A stretch of DNA of 49,639 bases from NCBI GenBank assembly GCA_039026555.1, contig JBCCMB010000008.1, positions 1 to 49,639 of the forward strand, given 5' to 3'. This DNA is from JBCCMB01 sp039026555. Lineage in GTDB: Bacteria > Pseudomonadota > Alphaproteobacteria > Caulobacterales > Hyphomonadaceae. Shown here in pieces: positions 35,818-44,154 of this stretch. How positions within the stretch are numbered: position 1 is the stretch's first letter; every line of letters starts with the position of its first letter. A program made the position numbers and the translations under genes. A model generated the notes under the pieces. That model searched no databases and was not told the DNA's origin. It saw only the letters and a list, made by a program, of their open reading frames with translations.

Positions 35818-37536
35818 ATGTTGAAGCTGAAACTTTGCGCTGGGGCGGCCGTGTTTGCGCTCACGCTCGCCGCCTGCGAATCCATTGGGACCGCGCCGGG
35901 ACCCGAAAAAATATCCGGCGATGTCGCAGATGCCGGAAATGACACTGGTCTTTACGCCGAGGGAGAAGAAGCCTTTGAAGTGACGGCTCCTGCGCCGACC
36001 GTTAGACGAGCGGTTCAGATGACCGCCGGTGCGGCGCCGCCTCCCCCGCGGCCACAGCCTCTGCCCGGCGATATCGACCGCGAAAACTACGAGAATGTTG
36101 AGATCAACCCGGTGAAGCTGGTCGCCGAGGAGCCTGTCTCCACTTTTTCCATCGATGTCGATACGGCGAGCTACGCCAATGTTCGGCGCTATCTGAACCG
36201 TGGGGTTCTACCGCCAAAGGACGCTGTACGGATCGAAGAATTGGTCAATTACTTCGACTACGCCTATCCGCTGCCGGAAACGGCCGACACGCCTTTTTCA
36301 ACCAATGTGCAGATCACGCCCTCGCCTTGGTCCGAAGGACGCGAACTGATGCATGTCGGCATACAGGGCTATGAAATCGAGGCGGAGGAGCGCCCGCCGC
36401 TAAATCTCACGCTTTTGGTGGATGTGTCCGGCTCGATGGAGGCGGACGATAAACTGCCGCTTGCGCGCAAAGCGCTCAAAATGCTGGTCGACGAACTGGG
36501 CGAAGAGGATCGCGTCGCCATTGCGGTTTACGCCGGCGCGGCTGGCGCTGTTCTCGAGCCCACGCCGGGCGTGGAAAAAGCGAAAATCGCCGCCGCTTTG
36601 GACAATATGTCGGCGGGCGGCTCCACCGCAGGCGGCGAAGGACTGCGCCTCGCCTATGCGCTCGCGGAACAGAATTTCGATGAAGACAGCGTCAATCGCG
36701 TCATGCTGCTGACGGATGGCGACTTCAATGTCGGCATCGCCGATCCTGAGCGTTTAGAGGATTTCGTCTCTCGCAAACGCAACACCGGCGTTTATCTGTC
36801 CGTCCTGGGCTTCGGCCAAGGCAATTATAATGACGCGTTGATGCAGAAAATCGCGCAGACCGGCAACGGTATGGCGACCTATATCGATACGTTGAATGAA
36901 GCCCGCAAAGTTCTGTCGGATGATTTGTCCGGATCGCTCTTTCCGATCGCGAACGACGTGAAGATCCAAATCGAATTTAATCCGGCGCGCGTCGCGGAGT
37001 ACCGCCTCATCGGATATGAGACCCGGCTGTTAAACCGAGAAGACTTCAACAATGACCAAGTCGACGCCGGCGATATCGGCGCGGGCCATTCGGTGACGGC
37101 GGTTTATGAGTTGACGCCTGCCGGCTCCGACGCTCGTTTGATCGACGATGTACGTTACGCCGCCAATTCCAAATCTGCAGTCGATCCGGACGTATCGGCT
37201 GAGTACGCGTTTTTAAAGCTGCGCTACAAACTGCCCGGCGACACGGTGTCCAAACTTGTGACGCGGCCGATCATTAATGACGATAAAGCCGACGGTATGG
37301 GCGACGCCAGCCGACCCGCGCGCTTTGCAACCGCCGTCGCCGCCTATGGTCAGCTCTTGCGCGGCGATCCTTATCTCAGCGACGCGTTTGGCTATGACGA
37401 CATCATCGACCTCGCCAATGATGCTAAAGGCGTGGACGAGTTCGGATATCGCTCGGAATTCGTTCAACTCGTCCGCAGCGCCAAATCGGCGGCCGCCCAA
37501 GAAGCGCTTAAACGCCCGGGCGGCGGCGGCGACTAA
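35818..37536 (+). CDS. vWA domain lipoprotein (YfbK-like)
   Basis: A 572-residue lipoprotein (lipobox LAAC, Cys19) with a Pro-rich linker (about 63-85). The three YfbK modules follow: an N-terminal vWF_A-associated region (STFSIDVDTASYANVRRYL near 108-126), the vWA domain with MIDAS DVSGS at 202-206 and LLTDGDFNVG near 301, and a C-terminal DUF3520 domain (about 380-555). vWA domains bind proteins through a metal ion, so a periplasmic scaffold is likely. It follows the DUF885 lipoprotein by 98 bases on the same strand and is closed by a terminator. Confidence 0.92.
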   Translation: MLKLKLCAGAAVFALTLAACESIGTAPGPEKISGDVADAGNDTGLYAEGEEAFEVTAPAPTVRRAVQMTAGAAPPPPRPQPLPGDIDRENYENVEINPVKLVAEEPVSTFSIDVDTASYANVRRYLNRGVLPPKDAVRIEELVNYFDYAYPLPETADTPFSTNVQITPSPWSEGRELMHVGIQGYEIEAEERPPLNLTLLVDVSGSMEADDKLPLARKALKMLVDELGEEDRVAIAVYAGAAGAVLEPTPGVEKAKIAAALDNMSAGGSTAGGEGLRLAYALAEQNFDEDSVNRVMLLTDGDFNVGIADPERLEDFVSRKRNTGVYLSVLGFGQGNYNDALMQKIAQTGNGMATYIDTLNEARKVLSDDLSGSLFPIANDVKIQIEFNPARVAEYRLIGYETRLLNREDFNNDQVDAGDIGAGHSVTAVYELTPAGSDARLIDDVRYAANSKSAVDPDVSAEYAFLKLRYKLPGDTVSKLVTRPIINDDKADGMGDASRPARFATAVAAYGQLLRGDPYLSDAFGYDDIIDLANDAKGVDEFGYRSEFVQLVRSAKSAAAQEALKRPGGGGD

Positions 37537-37560
37537 CGTGAAACGAAGCCAAATGACAAA

Positions 37561-37598
37561 AAAAGCCCGCGCCGTCATGGGACGAAACGCGGGCTTTT
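37561..37598. terminator. Bidirectional rho-independent terminator
   Basis: AAAAGCCCGCG (37561-37571) pairs with CGCGGGCTTTT (37588-37598); a run of seven A before it and four T after make it usable on both strands. It lies 24 bases after the vWA gene stop. Confidence 0.85.
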
Positions 37599-37703
37599 AA
37601 CATCGCGTCGGATGCGACAAGCGCTCGAGATCGGGTCGGATCATTCGCTATCGGGGGGCCGCTGATAGCGCCGAGAACGCAGCGCGGGGAGGATCGACGC
37701 GAT

Positions 37704-37737
37704 AATACTTAGCAGCCCTGAATACTTTGCAGCCCTG
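37704..37737. repeat. Two tandem 17-bp repeats
   Basis: AATACTTAGCAGCCCTG is followed at once by AATACTTTGCAGCCCTG, differing at one base. They lie 15 bases beyond the stop of the minus-strand gene. Function unknown; possibly a replication slip product. Confidence 0.8.
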
Positions 37738-37751
37738 CCGATTATGCTTTG

Positions 37752-38117
37752 TTAGGCCGCCAATGGCAGATCATCGTCTGCATCGAGAAACACGCCCTCG
37801 CTGGGCGATAAGCAGACCGGGTTAAGGCCGGCGACAAGATCGCCTGCTTCGGCGGCGCGGACGCTGGCGGATTTCATCGCCCGCACAAAAATAGCTGTCG
37901 CGCCATAACGCTGCGCTTCCCGCCAGCGCCAGATCGCATTCAAATCTTCCGCGCGTCCAACCTGATCCGCAACCCGGATAACCCGCCAGCTCATCCCATC
38001 GGAGGCCGCAAAAATCACAACGCCGGCATCCTCTGTCCACGCGCTGTTTTCAGCTTTGACGCGTTGAAACTTATAGGATTGCCCGCTGGCGCCGCAGAAA
38101 TTCACCGACTGAAACAT
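37752..38117 (-). CDS. Small protein of unknown function, candidate SOS target
   Basis: A 121-residue protein without a signal peptide or membrane helix. Visible features are an N-terminal GASGQSYKFQRV, a strand-like GVVIFAASDGMSWRVIRV, an aromatic EDLNAIWRWREAQRYGA, and an acidic tail. I do not recognise the family. The ATG (38117) is preceded by GGAG seven bases away, lying inside a GAAC-N7-GAAC sequence. A TTGAAA/TATAGT promoter and three more GAAC motifs lie upstream, so DNA-damage (LexA) control is plausible. No resemblance to the known Caulobacter SOS division inhibitors was noticed. Confidence 0.65.
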   Translation of the reverse strand: MFQSVNFCGASGQSYKFQRVKAENSAWTEDAGVVIFAASDGMSWRVIRVADQVGRAEDLNAIWRWREAQRYGATAIFVRAMKSASVRAAEAGDLVAGLNPVCLSPSEGVFLDADDDLPLAA

Positions 38118-38183
38118 GTTCTATCTCCGTTCTTTAATGTTCACTATATTCATTTTTTGTTCTCTTTCAAGTCGCATTTGTTC
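38118..38183 (-). promoter_or_regulatory. Array of five phased GTTC motifs with a GTTC-N7-GTTC (SOS-box-like) site
   Basis: GTTC occurs on the plus strand at 38118, 38129, 38139, 38159 and 38180. The spacings of 11, 10, 20 and 21 place all five on one face of the helix. The first two form GTTC-N7-GTTC, the alphaproteobacterial LexA box, immediately before the start codon. The array covers the promoter and ribosome site of the minus-strand gene. Confidence 0.5.
38143..38170 (-). promoter_or_regulatory. Probable housekeeping promoter of the 121-residue protein gene
   Basis: On the minus strand TTGAAA (38170-38165), a 16-base spacer and TATAGT (38148-38143). Transcription should start near 38136, within the GTTC array. 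Confidence 0.6.
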
Positions 38184-38298
38184 TCATTGGTAAAGAAATT
38201 CACAGCCCTCTGAATCCAAAGCGCTTTCCCGTTGGTGAGGGCTTCGCGATCCCAGTTTGGGCGGCTAGCGTTCCAGGATCGTCGCTTGGAGTTTCGCC

Positions 38299-39492
38299 AT
38301 GGATGGACGCGCCCGCACTCATTCCGACCTGACTTTCGATGCGCTTCGTCCACCCTCGCCCTTAATGTCGGATAGTCACGACCAATGGCGCGCGGCCTTA
38401 CGACGCTTTGTCGAGCGCGAGATCGCGCCGCATGTCGAAGATTGGGAGAACGCTGGGCGGATCCCACGAGAACTATTCAAAACGGCGGCGGCGTTCGGCC
38501 TGATCGGTGCGGGCTATCCAGGGCTCTATGGCGGATCCGGCGAGGATTTCGACGCGTTCCACGGCATTATCACCAGCGAAGAAATGGCGCGCATCGGCGC
38601 AGGCGGGATCGCCGCTGCGCTGCTGATACACGGCATCGGCTTGCCGCCTGTTCTTGCGGGCGGCTCAGACGCGATGAAGGCCGTGGTGGCGCCGGCCGTC
38701 TTATCCGGCGACAAACAGATCAGTTTGGGGATCACCGAGCCGTCTGGCGGATCGGATGTCGCAAATCTGAAGACACGCGCGGAACGGCGCGGCGATGTCT
38801 ATGTCGTCAATGGCTCGAAGACCTTGATCACCGGAGGCATGACGTCTCATTGGCTCACCACCGCCGTGCGTACAGGCGGTCCCGGAATTGGCGGCGTGTC
38901 GCTCTTGTTGATCGACCTCAACGCGCCCGGCGTCGAACGCACGGAATTGCCGAAGCAGGGCTGGTGGTCTTCCGATACGGCGACGTTGCATTTCGACGAT
39001 GTAGAAGTGCCGGCGGAGCATTTGATCGGCTCGGAAAACGCGGGCTTCGCCTACATCATGCGAAATTTCAACGGCGAGCGGCTCGGCATGGCGGCGCAGG
39101 CCACCGCCTATGCGCGCGTGTGCATTGAAGATGCGGCCGCCTGGGCGCAGCAGCGAGAAACCTTCGGCAAACGTTTGGCCGATCATCAGGTCATCCGGCA
39201 CAAAATCGCCCAGATGGTGCAGAAGGTGAACGCCTCAACCGCCTATCTGGAGCATTGCGCGTGGCGCGTGATGCAGGGCCAATCGCCTGTCGCGGATTTG
39301 TCTCTGCTGAAAGTCCAAGCCACGGAAACCATGGAGTTTTGCGCCCGCGAGGCGATGCAAATTCTCGGCGGAGCCGGGTTTGTCCGCGGCGGCAGGGTCG
39401 AACGCATCTACCGCGAAGTGCGCGTCATGGCGATCGGCGGCGGATCTGAAGAAATCATGCGCGATCTCGCGGCTCGCCAATTAGGCCTCTAG
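38299..39492 (+). CDS. Acyl-CoA dehydrogenase
   Basis: A 397-residue flavoprotein that forms 2-enoyl-CoA from acyl-CoA. FAD/substrate motifs are SLGITEPSGGSDVANL (about 139-154) and the C-terminal AMQILGGAGFVRGG. The usual catalytic Glu near the C-terminus (YEIGxGTSE) is replaced: the sequence reads MAIGGGSEE. Instead Glu260 in NFNGERLG lies where isovaleryl- and long-chain acyl-CoA dehydrogenases have their base. GGAG seven bases before the ATG supports the start. The chain preference (branched or long) is inferred from the base position only. Confidence 0.93.
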   Translation: MDGRARTHSDLTFDALRPPSPLMSDSHDQWRAALRRFVEREIAPHVEDWENAGRIPRELFKTAAAFGLIGAGYPGLYGGSGEDFDAFHGIITSEEMARIGAGGIAAALLIHGIGLPPVLAGGSDAMKAVVAPAVLSGDKQISLGITEPSGGSDVANLKTRAERRGDVYVVNGSKTLITGGMTSHWLTTAVRTGGPGIGGVSLLLIDLNAPGVERTELPKQGWWSSDTATLHFDDVEVPAEHLIGSENAGFAYIMRNFNGERLGMAAQATAYARVCIEDAAAWAQQRETFGKRLADHQVIRHKIAQMVQKVNASTAYLEHCAWRVMQGQSPVADLSLLKVQATETMEFCAREAMQILGGAGFVRGGRVERIYREVRVMAIGGGSEEIMRDLAARQLGL

Positions 39493-39627
39493 GCTGCCCA
39501 ATTTTCACCTTAGACGCGAACTAGAGCGCGTTTGATGCGGCGCTGGGCGTGATTACATCGATCCGGCTTTTGTTAACTCCTGAAAACTGGCTAAAAGAAC
39601 CACTCGGAAAAGGGGCGCTTTAGGACT

Positions 39628-40161
39628 ATGACGCTGATGATGAAGACTGTTCGCGCAATTGCGATCGTGTTGGCGGCCGCAGGCTTCGCTCTCACCGGGC
39701 CCGCAATGGCGAAAAAACGCGGCGACGAGAGAACGCTTGGCTATCTGGAAAATGTTTGGGTCGGCAAGCTCGGTCTAGAGATGAAGGCGAAACTCGACAC
39801 CGGCGCGGACACCTCATCGGTCTACGCCCGCGATATCGAGATCTATAAGCGCTCGGCGAAAGACAATTGGGTGCGCTTCCGTCTGATCGGCAAAAACGGG
39901 CGTTCGATTCATTACGATCAGAACGTCATTCGCTTTGTCGGCATCAAGAAAAAGACCGGCGGCACCATCCGCCGCCCCGTCATTCACTTGCCGCTTTGCG
40001 TCGGCGGCGTAGACGGCTTGGCCGAAATCAACCTCGCCGATCGCGAAGATTTCGACTACGACATTCTAATTGGACGCGAGTTTTTAGCGTCGAGGATCAT
40101 CGTCGATTCGAGCAAAGCCTTCTCGTCCGATGATGAATGCGAGAGGCCCGATGACGAATAG
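39628..40161 (+). CDS. Periplasmic retropepsin-like aspartic protease (PF05618)
   Basis: A 177-residue protein with a signal peptide (cleavage after AMA, about residue 28). The family was first named 'ATP-dependent zinc protease' (RimB-like) but has the retropepsin active site, seen here as KLDTGADTSS with Asp57. It also has the flap/second-strand block DYDILIGREFL near 149-159, as in retroviral-type proteases, so a homodimer with one Asp from each chain is expected. Its 3' end overlaps the transglutaminase-7TM gene by 11 bases, and an ATP-grasp gene follows. The order is a known module in gammaproteobacteria and others. The substrate is unknown. Confidence 0.9.
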   Translation: MTLMMKTVRAIAIVLAAAGFALTGPAMAKKRGDERTLGYLENVWVGKLGLEMKAKLDTGADTSSVYARDIEIYKRSAKDNWVRFRLIGKNGRSIHYDQNVIRFVGIKKKTGGTIRRPVIHLPLCVGGVDGLAEINLADREDFDYDILIGREFLASRIIVDSSKAFSSDDECERPDDE

Positions 40162-41683
40162 CATGAGGCAGGCGAGCATTCTCGCCTTCCTTCTTATTGC
40201 TCTTGGGATGGGGGTGTTTGTCACCAAAGCGGTTCGGCATGGCTTTCCGCTGACGCCGGGCGTTACCACAACCGTTTGGGATTTTGAGATCTATTTGGAG
40301 TTCGCTGGTCAAAACCGGGCGACCAGATTGGAAGTTTTTATTCCAACCTCGGACGCGGAACGCAATGTCAGCGGCGAGCAGTTCTACAACGGACCTTTCG
40401 GCCTGAGCCTGACGCGCGACGATGATACGCGAAACCGCCGCGCGATCTGGACCTATCGTTATCCCGAAGGCCGTAAAGTCCTACGCTACACCGCGCAAAC
40501 CATTGGCGAGACGCCGGATGATCCGATCCCGTCCAGCTTGGGCCGCGCCGACCGCGATGCGCGTCCGTTTGAAGGCGATATGGTGCGCCAGCAAGCCTTC
40601 ATCGTCTGGACCAGCACGCTGCGCCGCCGATCAGCCGATCCTTTGTCGCAGGCGGCCCTCACCATTCAAGAAATCTTCAATCCGGAAGGCTCAGACGAGA
40701 TTGAAGTGCTGTTGCCCGATTTGCCGCGACCCCTGGCGCAATTGGAGCTGGCGCGCATCACCCTGGAAAGCCAGGGCGTTGCGGCGCGGGTCGTCAATGG
40801 CGTTTTTCTCAGCGAGGGACGCAGGCGCGCAGACCTTCGATCCTGGCTGGAATACCGCGCCGGCGGCGAAGACGTGCGCTATTTTCCGGGCGGCGAACCA
40901 GCCCGCTTCTTCACGCTTTGGTACGGTACGGATGATTTTGTCGACTCGCGTGGAGCGAGCGAACTGGATGTGCAAATCGCGCTGCAAGGCAATCGAAGTT
41001 CGGCGGAGCAAGTCGCGCTAGGCCCTAATGGCGATGATAGTTTCGCCGTGCGCTATTTTGGTTTTGACGGCCTGCCGCTAACGACCCAGCTTGTTTACAA
41101 AGTTCTGGTCACAATCCCGGTCGGCATCGTGCTTTTGGTGTTTCTGCGCCAATTTATCGGGATCCAAACGCTGGGCACTTTTATGCCGGTCCTAATCGGG
41201 ATCGCGTTTCGGGAAACGGCGCTTTTAAACGGCCTTTTGCTGTTCACGATCTTGATCGCTATCGGTCTTGCCGCGCGCATGTATCTGGAGCGCTTACAAC
41301 TGCTTCTTGTGCCGCGTCTCGCCGTTGTGCTCATTTTCATTGTCATCGCGATGGCCGGCATCACCATTTTGATGACGGGGGCGAACCAAGCGATCGGCTT
41401 ATCGATCTCGCTCTTCCCGATGGTCATTCTCACCATGACGATCGAGCGCATGTCGATTGTTTGGGAAGAGTATTCAGCAGGTGAAGCTGTGCGCCAAGCG
41501 GTCGGCAGCTTGATGGTGGCCAGCCTGGCTTATCTTGCGATGACCCACCCGCAGGTGGAGTATTTGATGTATAATTTCCCAGAGCTGCTCTTCGTGCTGA
41601 TGGGAATTTGCCTGCTGATGGGTCGCTATACGGGATTGAGACTAACGGAGATATGGCGCTTTCGCGAACTGGCGCGGCGGTAA
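40151..41683 (+). CDS. Inactive transglutaminase fused to seven-transmembrane domain
   Basis: A 510-residue membrane protein. In order: one N-terminal helix (about residues 7-25), a periplasmic transglutaminase-like domain (about 30-310, no obvious Cys nucleophile) and seven hydrophobic helices (about 315-500). This is the Transglut_i_TM + 7TM_transglut arrangement always found beside the ATP-grasp partner. The start ATG 40151 lies inside the end of the protease gene; the stop overlaps the next ATG (TAATG). It probably receives or presents a peptide or polymer made by the cytoplasmic ATP-grasp enzyme, but this is inference. Confidence 0.9.
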   Translation: MTNSMRQASILAFLLIALGMGVFVTKAVRHGFPLTPGVTTTVWDFEIYLEFAGQNRATRLEVFIPTSDAERNVSGEQFYNGPFGLSLTRDDDTRNRRAIWTYRYPEGRKVLRYTAQTIGETPDDPIPSSLGRADRDARPFEGDMVRQQAFIVWTSTLRRRSADPLSQAALTIQEIFNPEGSDEIEVLLPDLPRPLAQLELARITLESQGVAARVVNGVFLSEGRRRADLRSWLEYRAGGEDVRYFPGGEPARFFTLWYGTDDFVDSRGASELDVQIALQGNRSSAEQVALGPNGDDSFAVRYFGFDGLPLTTQLVYKVLVTIPVGIVLLVFLRQFIGIQTLGTFMPVLIGIAFRETALLNGLLLFTILIAIGLAARMYLERLQLLLVPRLAVVLIFIVIAMAGITILMTGANQAIGLSISLFPMVILTMTIERMSIVWEEYSAGEAVRQAVGSLMVASLAYLAMTHPQVEYLMYNFPELLFVLMGICLLMGRYTGLRLTEIWRFRELARR

Positions 41684-42675
41684 TGCTGAAAACCTTTCTA
41701 GAGCTGAAACGACGCGGTGTAATCGGCATTAACGAGCGCAATGTGCGCTACGTGAACGCCAATAACCCGCGCCGTTTGGTGCGTTTGGTGGATGACAAGG
41801 TCGAAACGAAGCGGCTCGCCCAACAGGCCGGTATCCCGACGCCGGACCTCATCGGTTCCATCGCCAATGCGCGCGACATGCGCGAGCTCGACACCCTGAC
41901 CTACCGTGAAGACGGGTTTGTGATCAAGCCGGCCCAAGGCGCCCAAGGCAATGGCATCATGGTCGTCACAGGTCAGCTCAAAGGTGGGTTTCGCCTGGCG
42001 AACGGCCGTCGCATCACTAAGGACGAGATCAAGTTCCACATCAATAATGTGCTGTCGGGCATGTATTCCCTCGGCGGCCAGCCGGATGTGGCGATGCTGG
42101 AATACCGCGTGAAATTCGATCCGGTGTTTGAAACCGTCTCGTTCAAAGGCGTGCCGGACATCCGCATCGTCACGTTCAAGGGTATCCCGGTGATGGCGAT
42201 GCTACGCCTCCCTACCGCCGAGAGCGACGGCAAAGCCAATCTTCACAAGGGCGGCGTGGGCGTGGGCTTAGACATTGCGACAGGCGCTGCGCGGTCCGCC
42301 ATGCAGCATGATTCCAGCATTGATGCGCATCCCGACACGGCGGCGCCTTTGCGCGACATTCAAGTGCCCGATTGGGACGACATCTTGTTGATGGCGGCGC
42401 GCGCCTATGATGTTGCTGGATTAGGCTATTTGGGCGTCGACATCGTGTTGGACGAGCAGCGGGGACCGCTTTTGCTGGAGTTGAACGCGCGTCCAGGCCT
42501 TTCCATCCAGATCGCCAACCAGCTTGGCGTCAAGGACCGCCTAAATGCGGCGACTCACGCCGCAGACGAGAAGGCGCGTGACGCGCCGGCGCGGGTCGCG
42601 CTCGCGAAATCGCTCTATACTGACGCCGATAGCGCCGACATAGCCGATGAGGCCGCCGTAAAACAGGCGTCGTGA
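41683..42675 (+). CDS. ATP-grasp alpha-L-glutamate ligase-like enzyme
   Basis: A 330-residue cytoplasmic enzyme of the RimK/sugar-transferase-associated ATP-grasp group (PF14397). ATP-grasp features are the lysine pairs in GFVIKPAQGAQGNGIMVV (about 86-103) and, near the C-terminus, GPLLLELNARPGLSIQIAN, with the metal-binding Glu and Asn. Enzymes of this fold join a carboxylate to an amine through an acyl phosphate, most often adding glutamate. The start ATG overlaps the previous stop (TAATG). It is the third gene of the retropepsin/7TM/ATP-grasp module and ends 47 bases before zur. Confidence 0.92.
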   Translation: MLKTFLELKRRGVIGINERNVRYVNANNPRRLVRLVDDKVETKRLAQQAGIPTPDLIGSIANARDMRELDTLTYREDGFVIKPAQGAQGNGIMVVTGQLKGGFRLANGRRITKDEIKFHINNVLSGMYSLGGQPDVAMLEYRVKFDPVFETVSFKGVPDIRIVTFKGIPVMAMLRLPTAESDGKANLHKGGVGVGLDIATGAARSAMQHDSSIDAHPDTAAPLRDIQVPDWDDILLMAARAYDVAGLGYLGVDIVLDEQRGPLLLELNARPGLSIQIANQLGVKDRLNAATHAADEKARDAPARVALAKSLYTDADSADIADEAAVKQAS

Positions 42676-42722
42676 CCGCCGCGCGTCTTGTGTCGCCCGG
42701 CGCAAGGAGCGAGAGTATATAC

Positions 42723-43184
42723 ATGTCTGATGCGCATCTTGCTTATTCCGAGCCTGATATCGCGGCGGCTTTGGCCGACGCTGATGCGTTCTGCGCCGCA
42801 AAAGCTGCGCGGCTGACGCCATTGCGACGGCGCGTCCTGGAATTGCTGCTGCAGGCGGGCGAACCGGCTAAAGCCTATGATTTGCTTGCGCAATTGGGCG
42901 AGGATGGCGCCGCAAAGCCGCCAACGGTTTACCGCGCCTTGGATTTCCTGCTGCAAATGGGACTGGCCCACAAAATCGAGAGCCTGAACGCTTATGTGGC
43001 GTGCGGTCATCACCATCATGGACATACCGCCGCTTTTTTGATCTGCGACCTATGCGGAGCGGCGCAAGAGCTTCACGCAAGGGGAACGGTCGCCGCACTT
43101 GAAGCGGAGACGAAATCTGTGCGATTCGACGTCTCCAATGTGGTGATCGAAGCCAGAGGGCGCTGCGCATCCTGCGCGTCCTAA
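42723..43184 (+). CDS. zur: Fur family transcriptional regulator, zinc type (Zur)
   Basis: A 153-residue regulator. The winged helix ends in PPTVYRALDFLLQMGLAH (about 61-78), followed by the Zur-like hinge LNAYVACGHHHHGHTAAFLICDLCG with the CxxC of the structural zinc site, and a second CxxC in the final RCASCAS. The His-rich CGHHHHGH fits Zur better than Fur. Zur represses zinc uptake when zinc is plentiful; no zinc transporter gene lies here. The ATG at 42723 is used because the upstream frame is not family-like. Confidence 0.88.
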   Translation: MSDAHLAYSEPDIAAALADADAFCAAKAARLTPLRRRVLELLLQAGEPAKAYDLLAQLGEDGAAKPPTVYRALDFLLQMGLAHKIESLNAYVACGHHHHGHTAAFLICDLCGAAQELHARGTVAALEAETKSVRFDVSNVVIEARGRCASCAS

Positions 43185-43213
43185 TTGAAACCGGTATAAA
43201 GGACGACTGAAGC

Positions 43214-44143
43214 GTGATCGAGGTTTATCGCGGCAGCCCGAATACTTGGGAATGCGATGAGATGGGCCACATGAATGTGCGCTTCTACGTCGCCAAAATG
43301 ATGGAGGGGCTGGCGGGGTTTTCCCATTGCATCGAGATGCCTCACGCCTTCAAACCTAATTCTCCCTCAACCTTGCAGCCGCGCGACCAACACATTCGAT
43401 TTTTGCGCGAGGCGCATCCGGGACGCCCTTTTTCGATGCGCGCCGGCGTATTAGAGGTGCGCGACGCCTCCGCCCTGATCTATCAACAATTGGATCATGG
43501 CGATGGAACGCCCTGCGCCGCTTATCGGACATGGGTCGACCATATCGATACCGAGACCGGCAGGCTATTTAGCTGGAGCGCCCGCACCCGCGCCGCGCTT
43601 GAAAGCCATATCGTCGAGCCGCCGGAAAAGCTGGCCCCAAGATCCATAGATCCGACTGCGCCAGTTCGGGGGTCAGCGACCATGGCGGACGCGGATACGG
43701 TCGGCGCGCCGGTTTTAGGCAATGGCGTCGTTTCCGGCGATCAATGCGATCTGTTTGGATGGATGAAGGCTGAAATGTACATCGCGCGCATTTCAGACGC
43801 CGTCCCCAATCTCATGGCCGCCTGGCGCGAGAACGTCGCAGCCGCTGCGAGGGCGAAAGGTGAGGAGGTCACCAGCGGCGCCGCTGTATTGGAGTACAGA
43901 TTGCGCTATCGCAAATGGCCGAAAGCCGGCGATCGCGTGCAAGTACGCTCAACACTGGGAGACTGCACCGACAAAATACTGTCCTTTGTGCATTGGGTCA
44001 TCGATCCAGACAGCGGCGAAGCTTGGTGCACAACCGAAGCCGTCGCCGTGACATTTGATCTCAACACGAGGAAAGTCATCACCGCGCCGCCCCAGCATAT
44101 GGAGGCGCTGCGCGCGCTCGCGCCAACCGGTTTGACGGTTTAG
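43214..44143 (+). CDS. Double-hotdog acyl-CoA thioesterase-like protein
   Basis: A 309-residue protein built of two hotdog domains. The first begins VYRGSPNTWECDEMGHMNVRFYVAKM (4HBT_2 pattern, about residues 4-29; the Asp and Asn are the usual catalytic region); the second starts with GNGVVSGDQCDLFGWMKAEMYI near 173. Two-domain forms are common in alphaproteobacteria. The start is GTG 43214. It lies 29 bases after zur and 11 before the RluA gene, so it is probably in the same transcript. Substrate unknown. Confidence 0.87.
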   Translation: MIEVYRGSPNTWECDEMGHMNVRFYVAKMMEGLAGFSHCIEMPHAFKPNSPSTLQPRDQHIRFLREAHPGRPFSMRAGVLEVRDASALIYQQLDHGDGTPCAAYRTWVDHIDTETGRLFSWSARTRAALESHIVEPPEKLAPRSIDPTAPVRGSATMADADTVGAPVLGNGVVSGDQCDLFGWMKAEMYIARISDAVPNLMAAWRENVAAAARAKGEEVTSGAAVLEYRLRYRKWPKAGDRVQVRSTLGDCTDKILSFVHWVIDPDSGEAWCTTEAVAVTFDLNTRKVITAPPQHMEALRALAPTGLTV

Positions 44144-44154
44144 GCCGGCGACGA

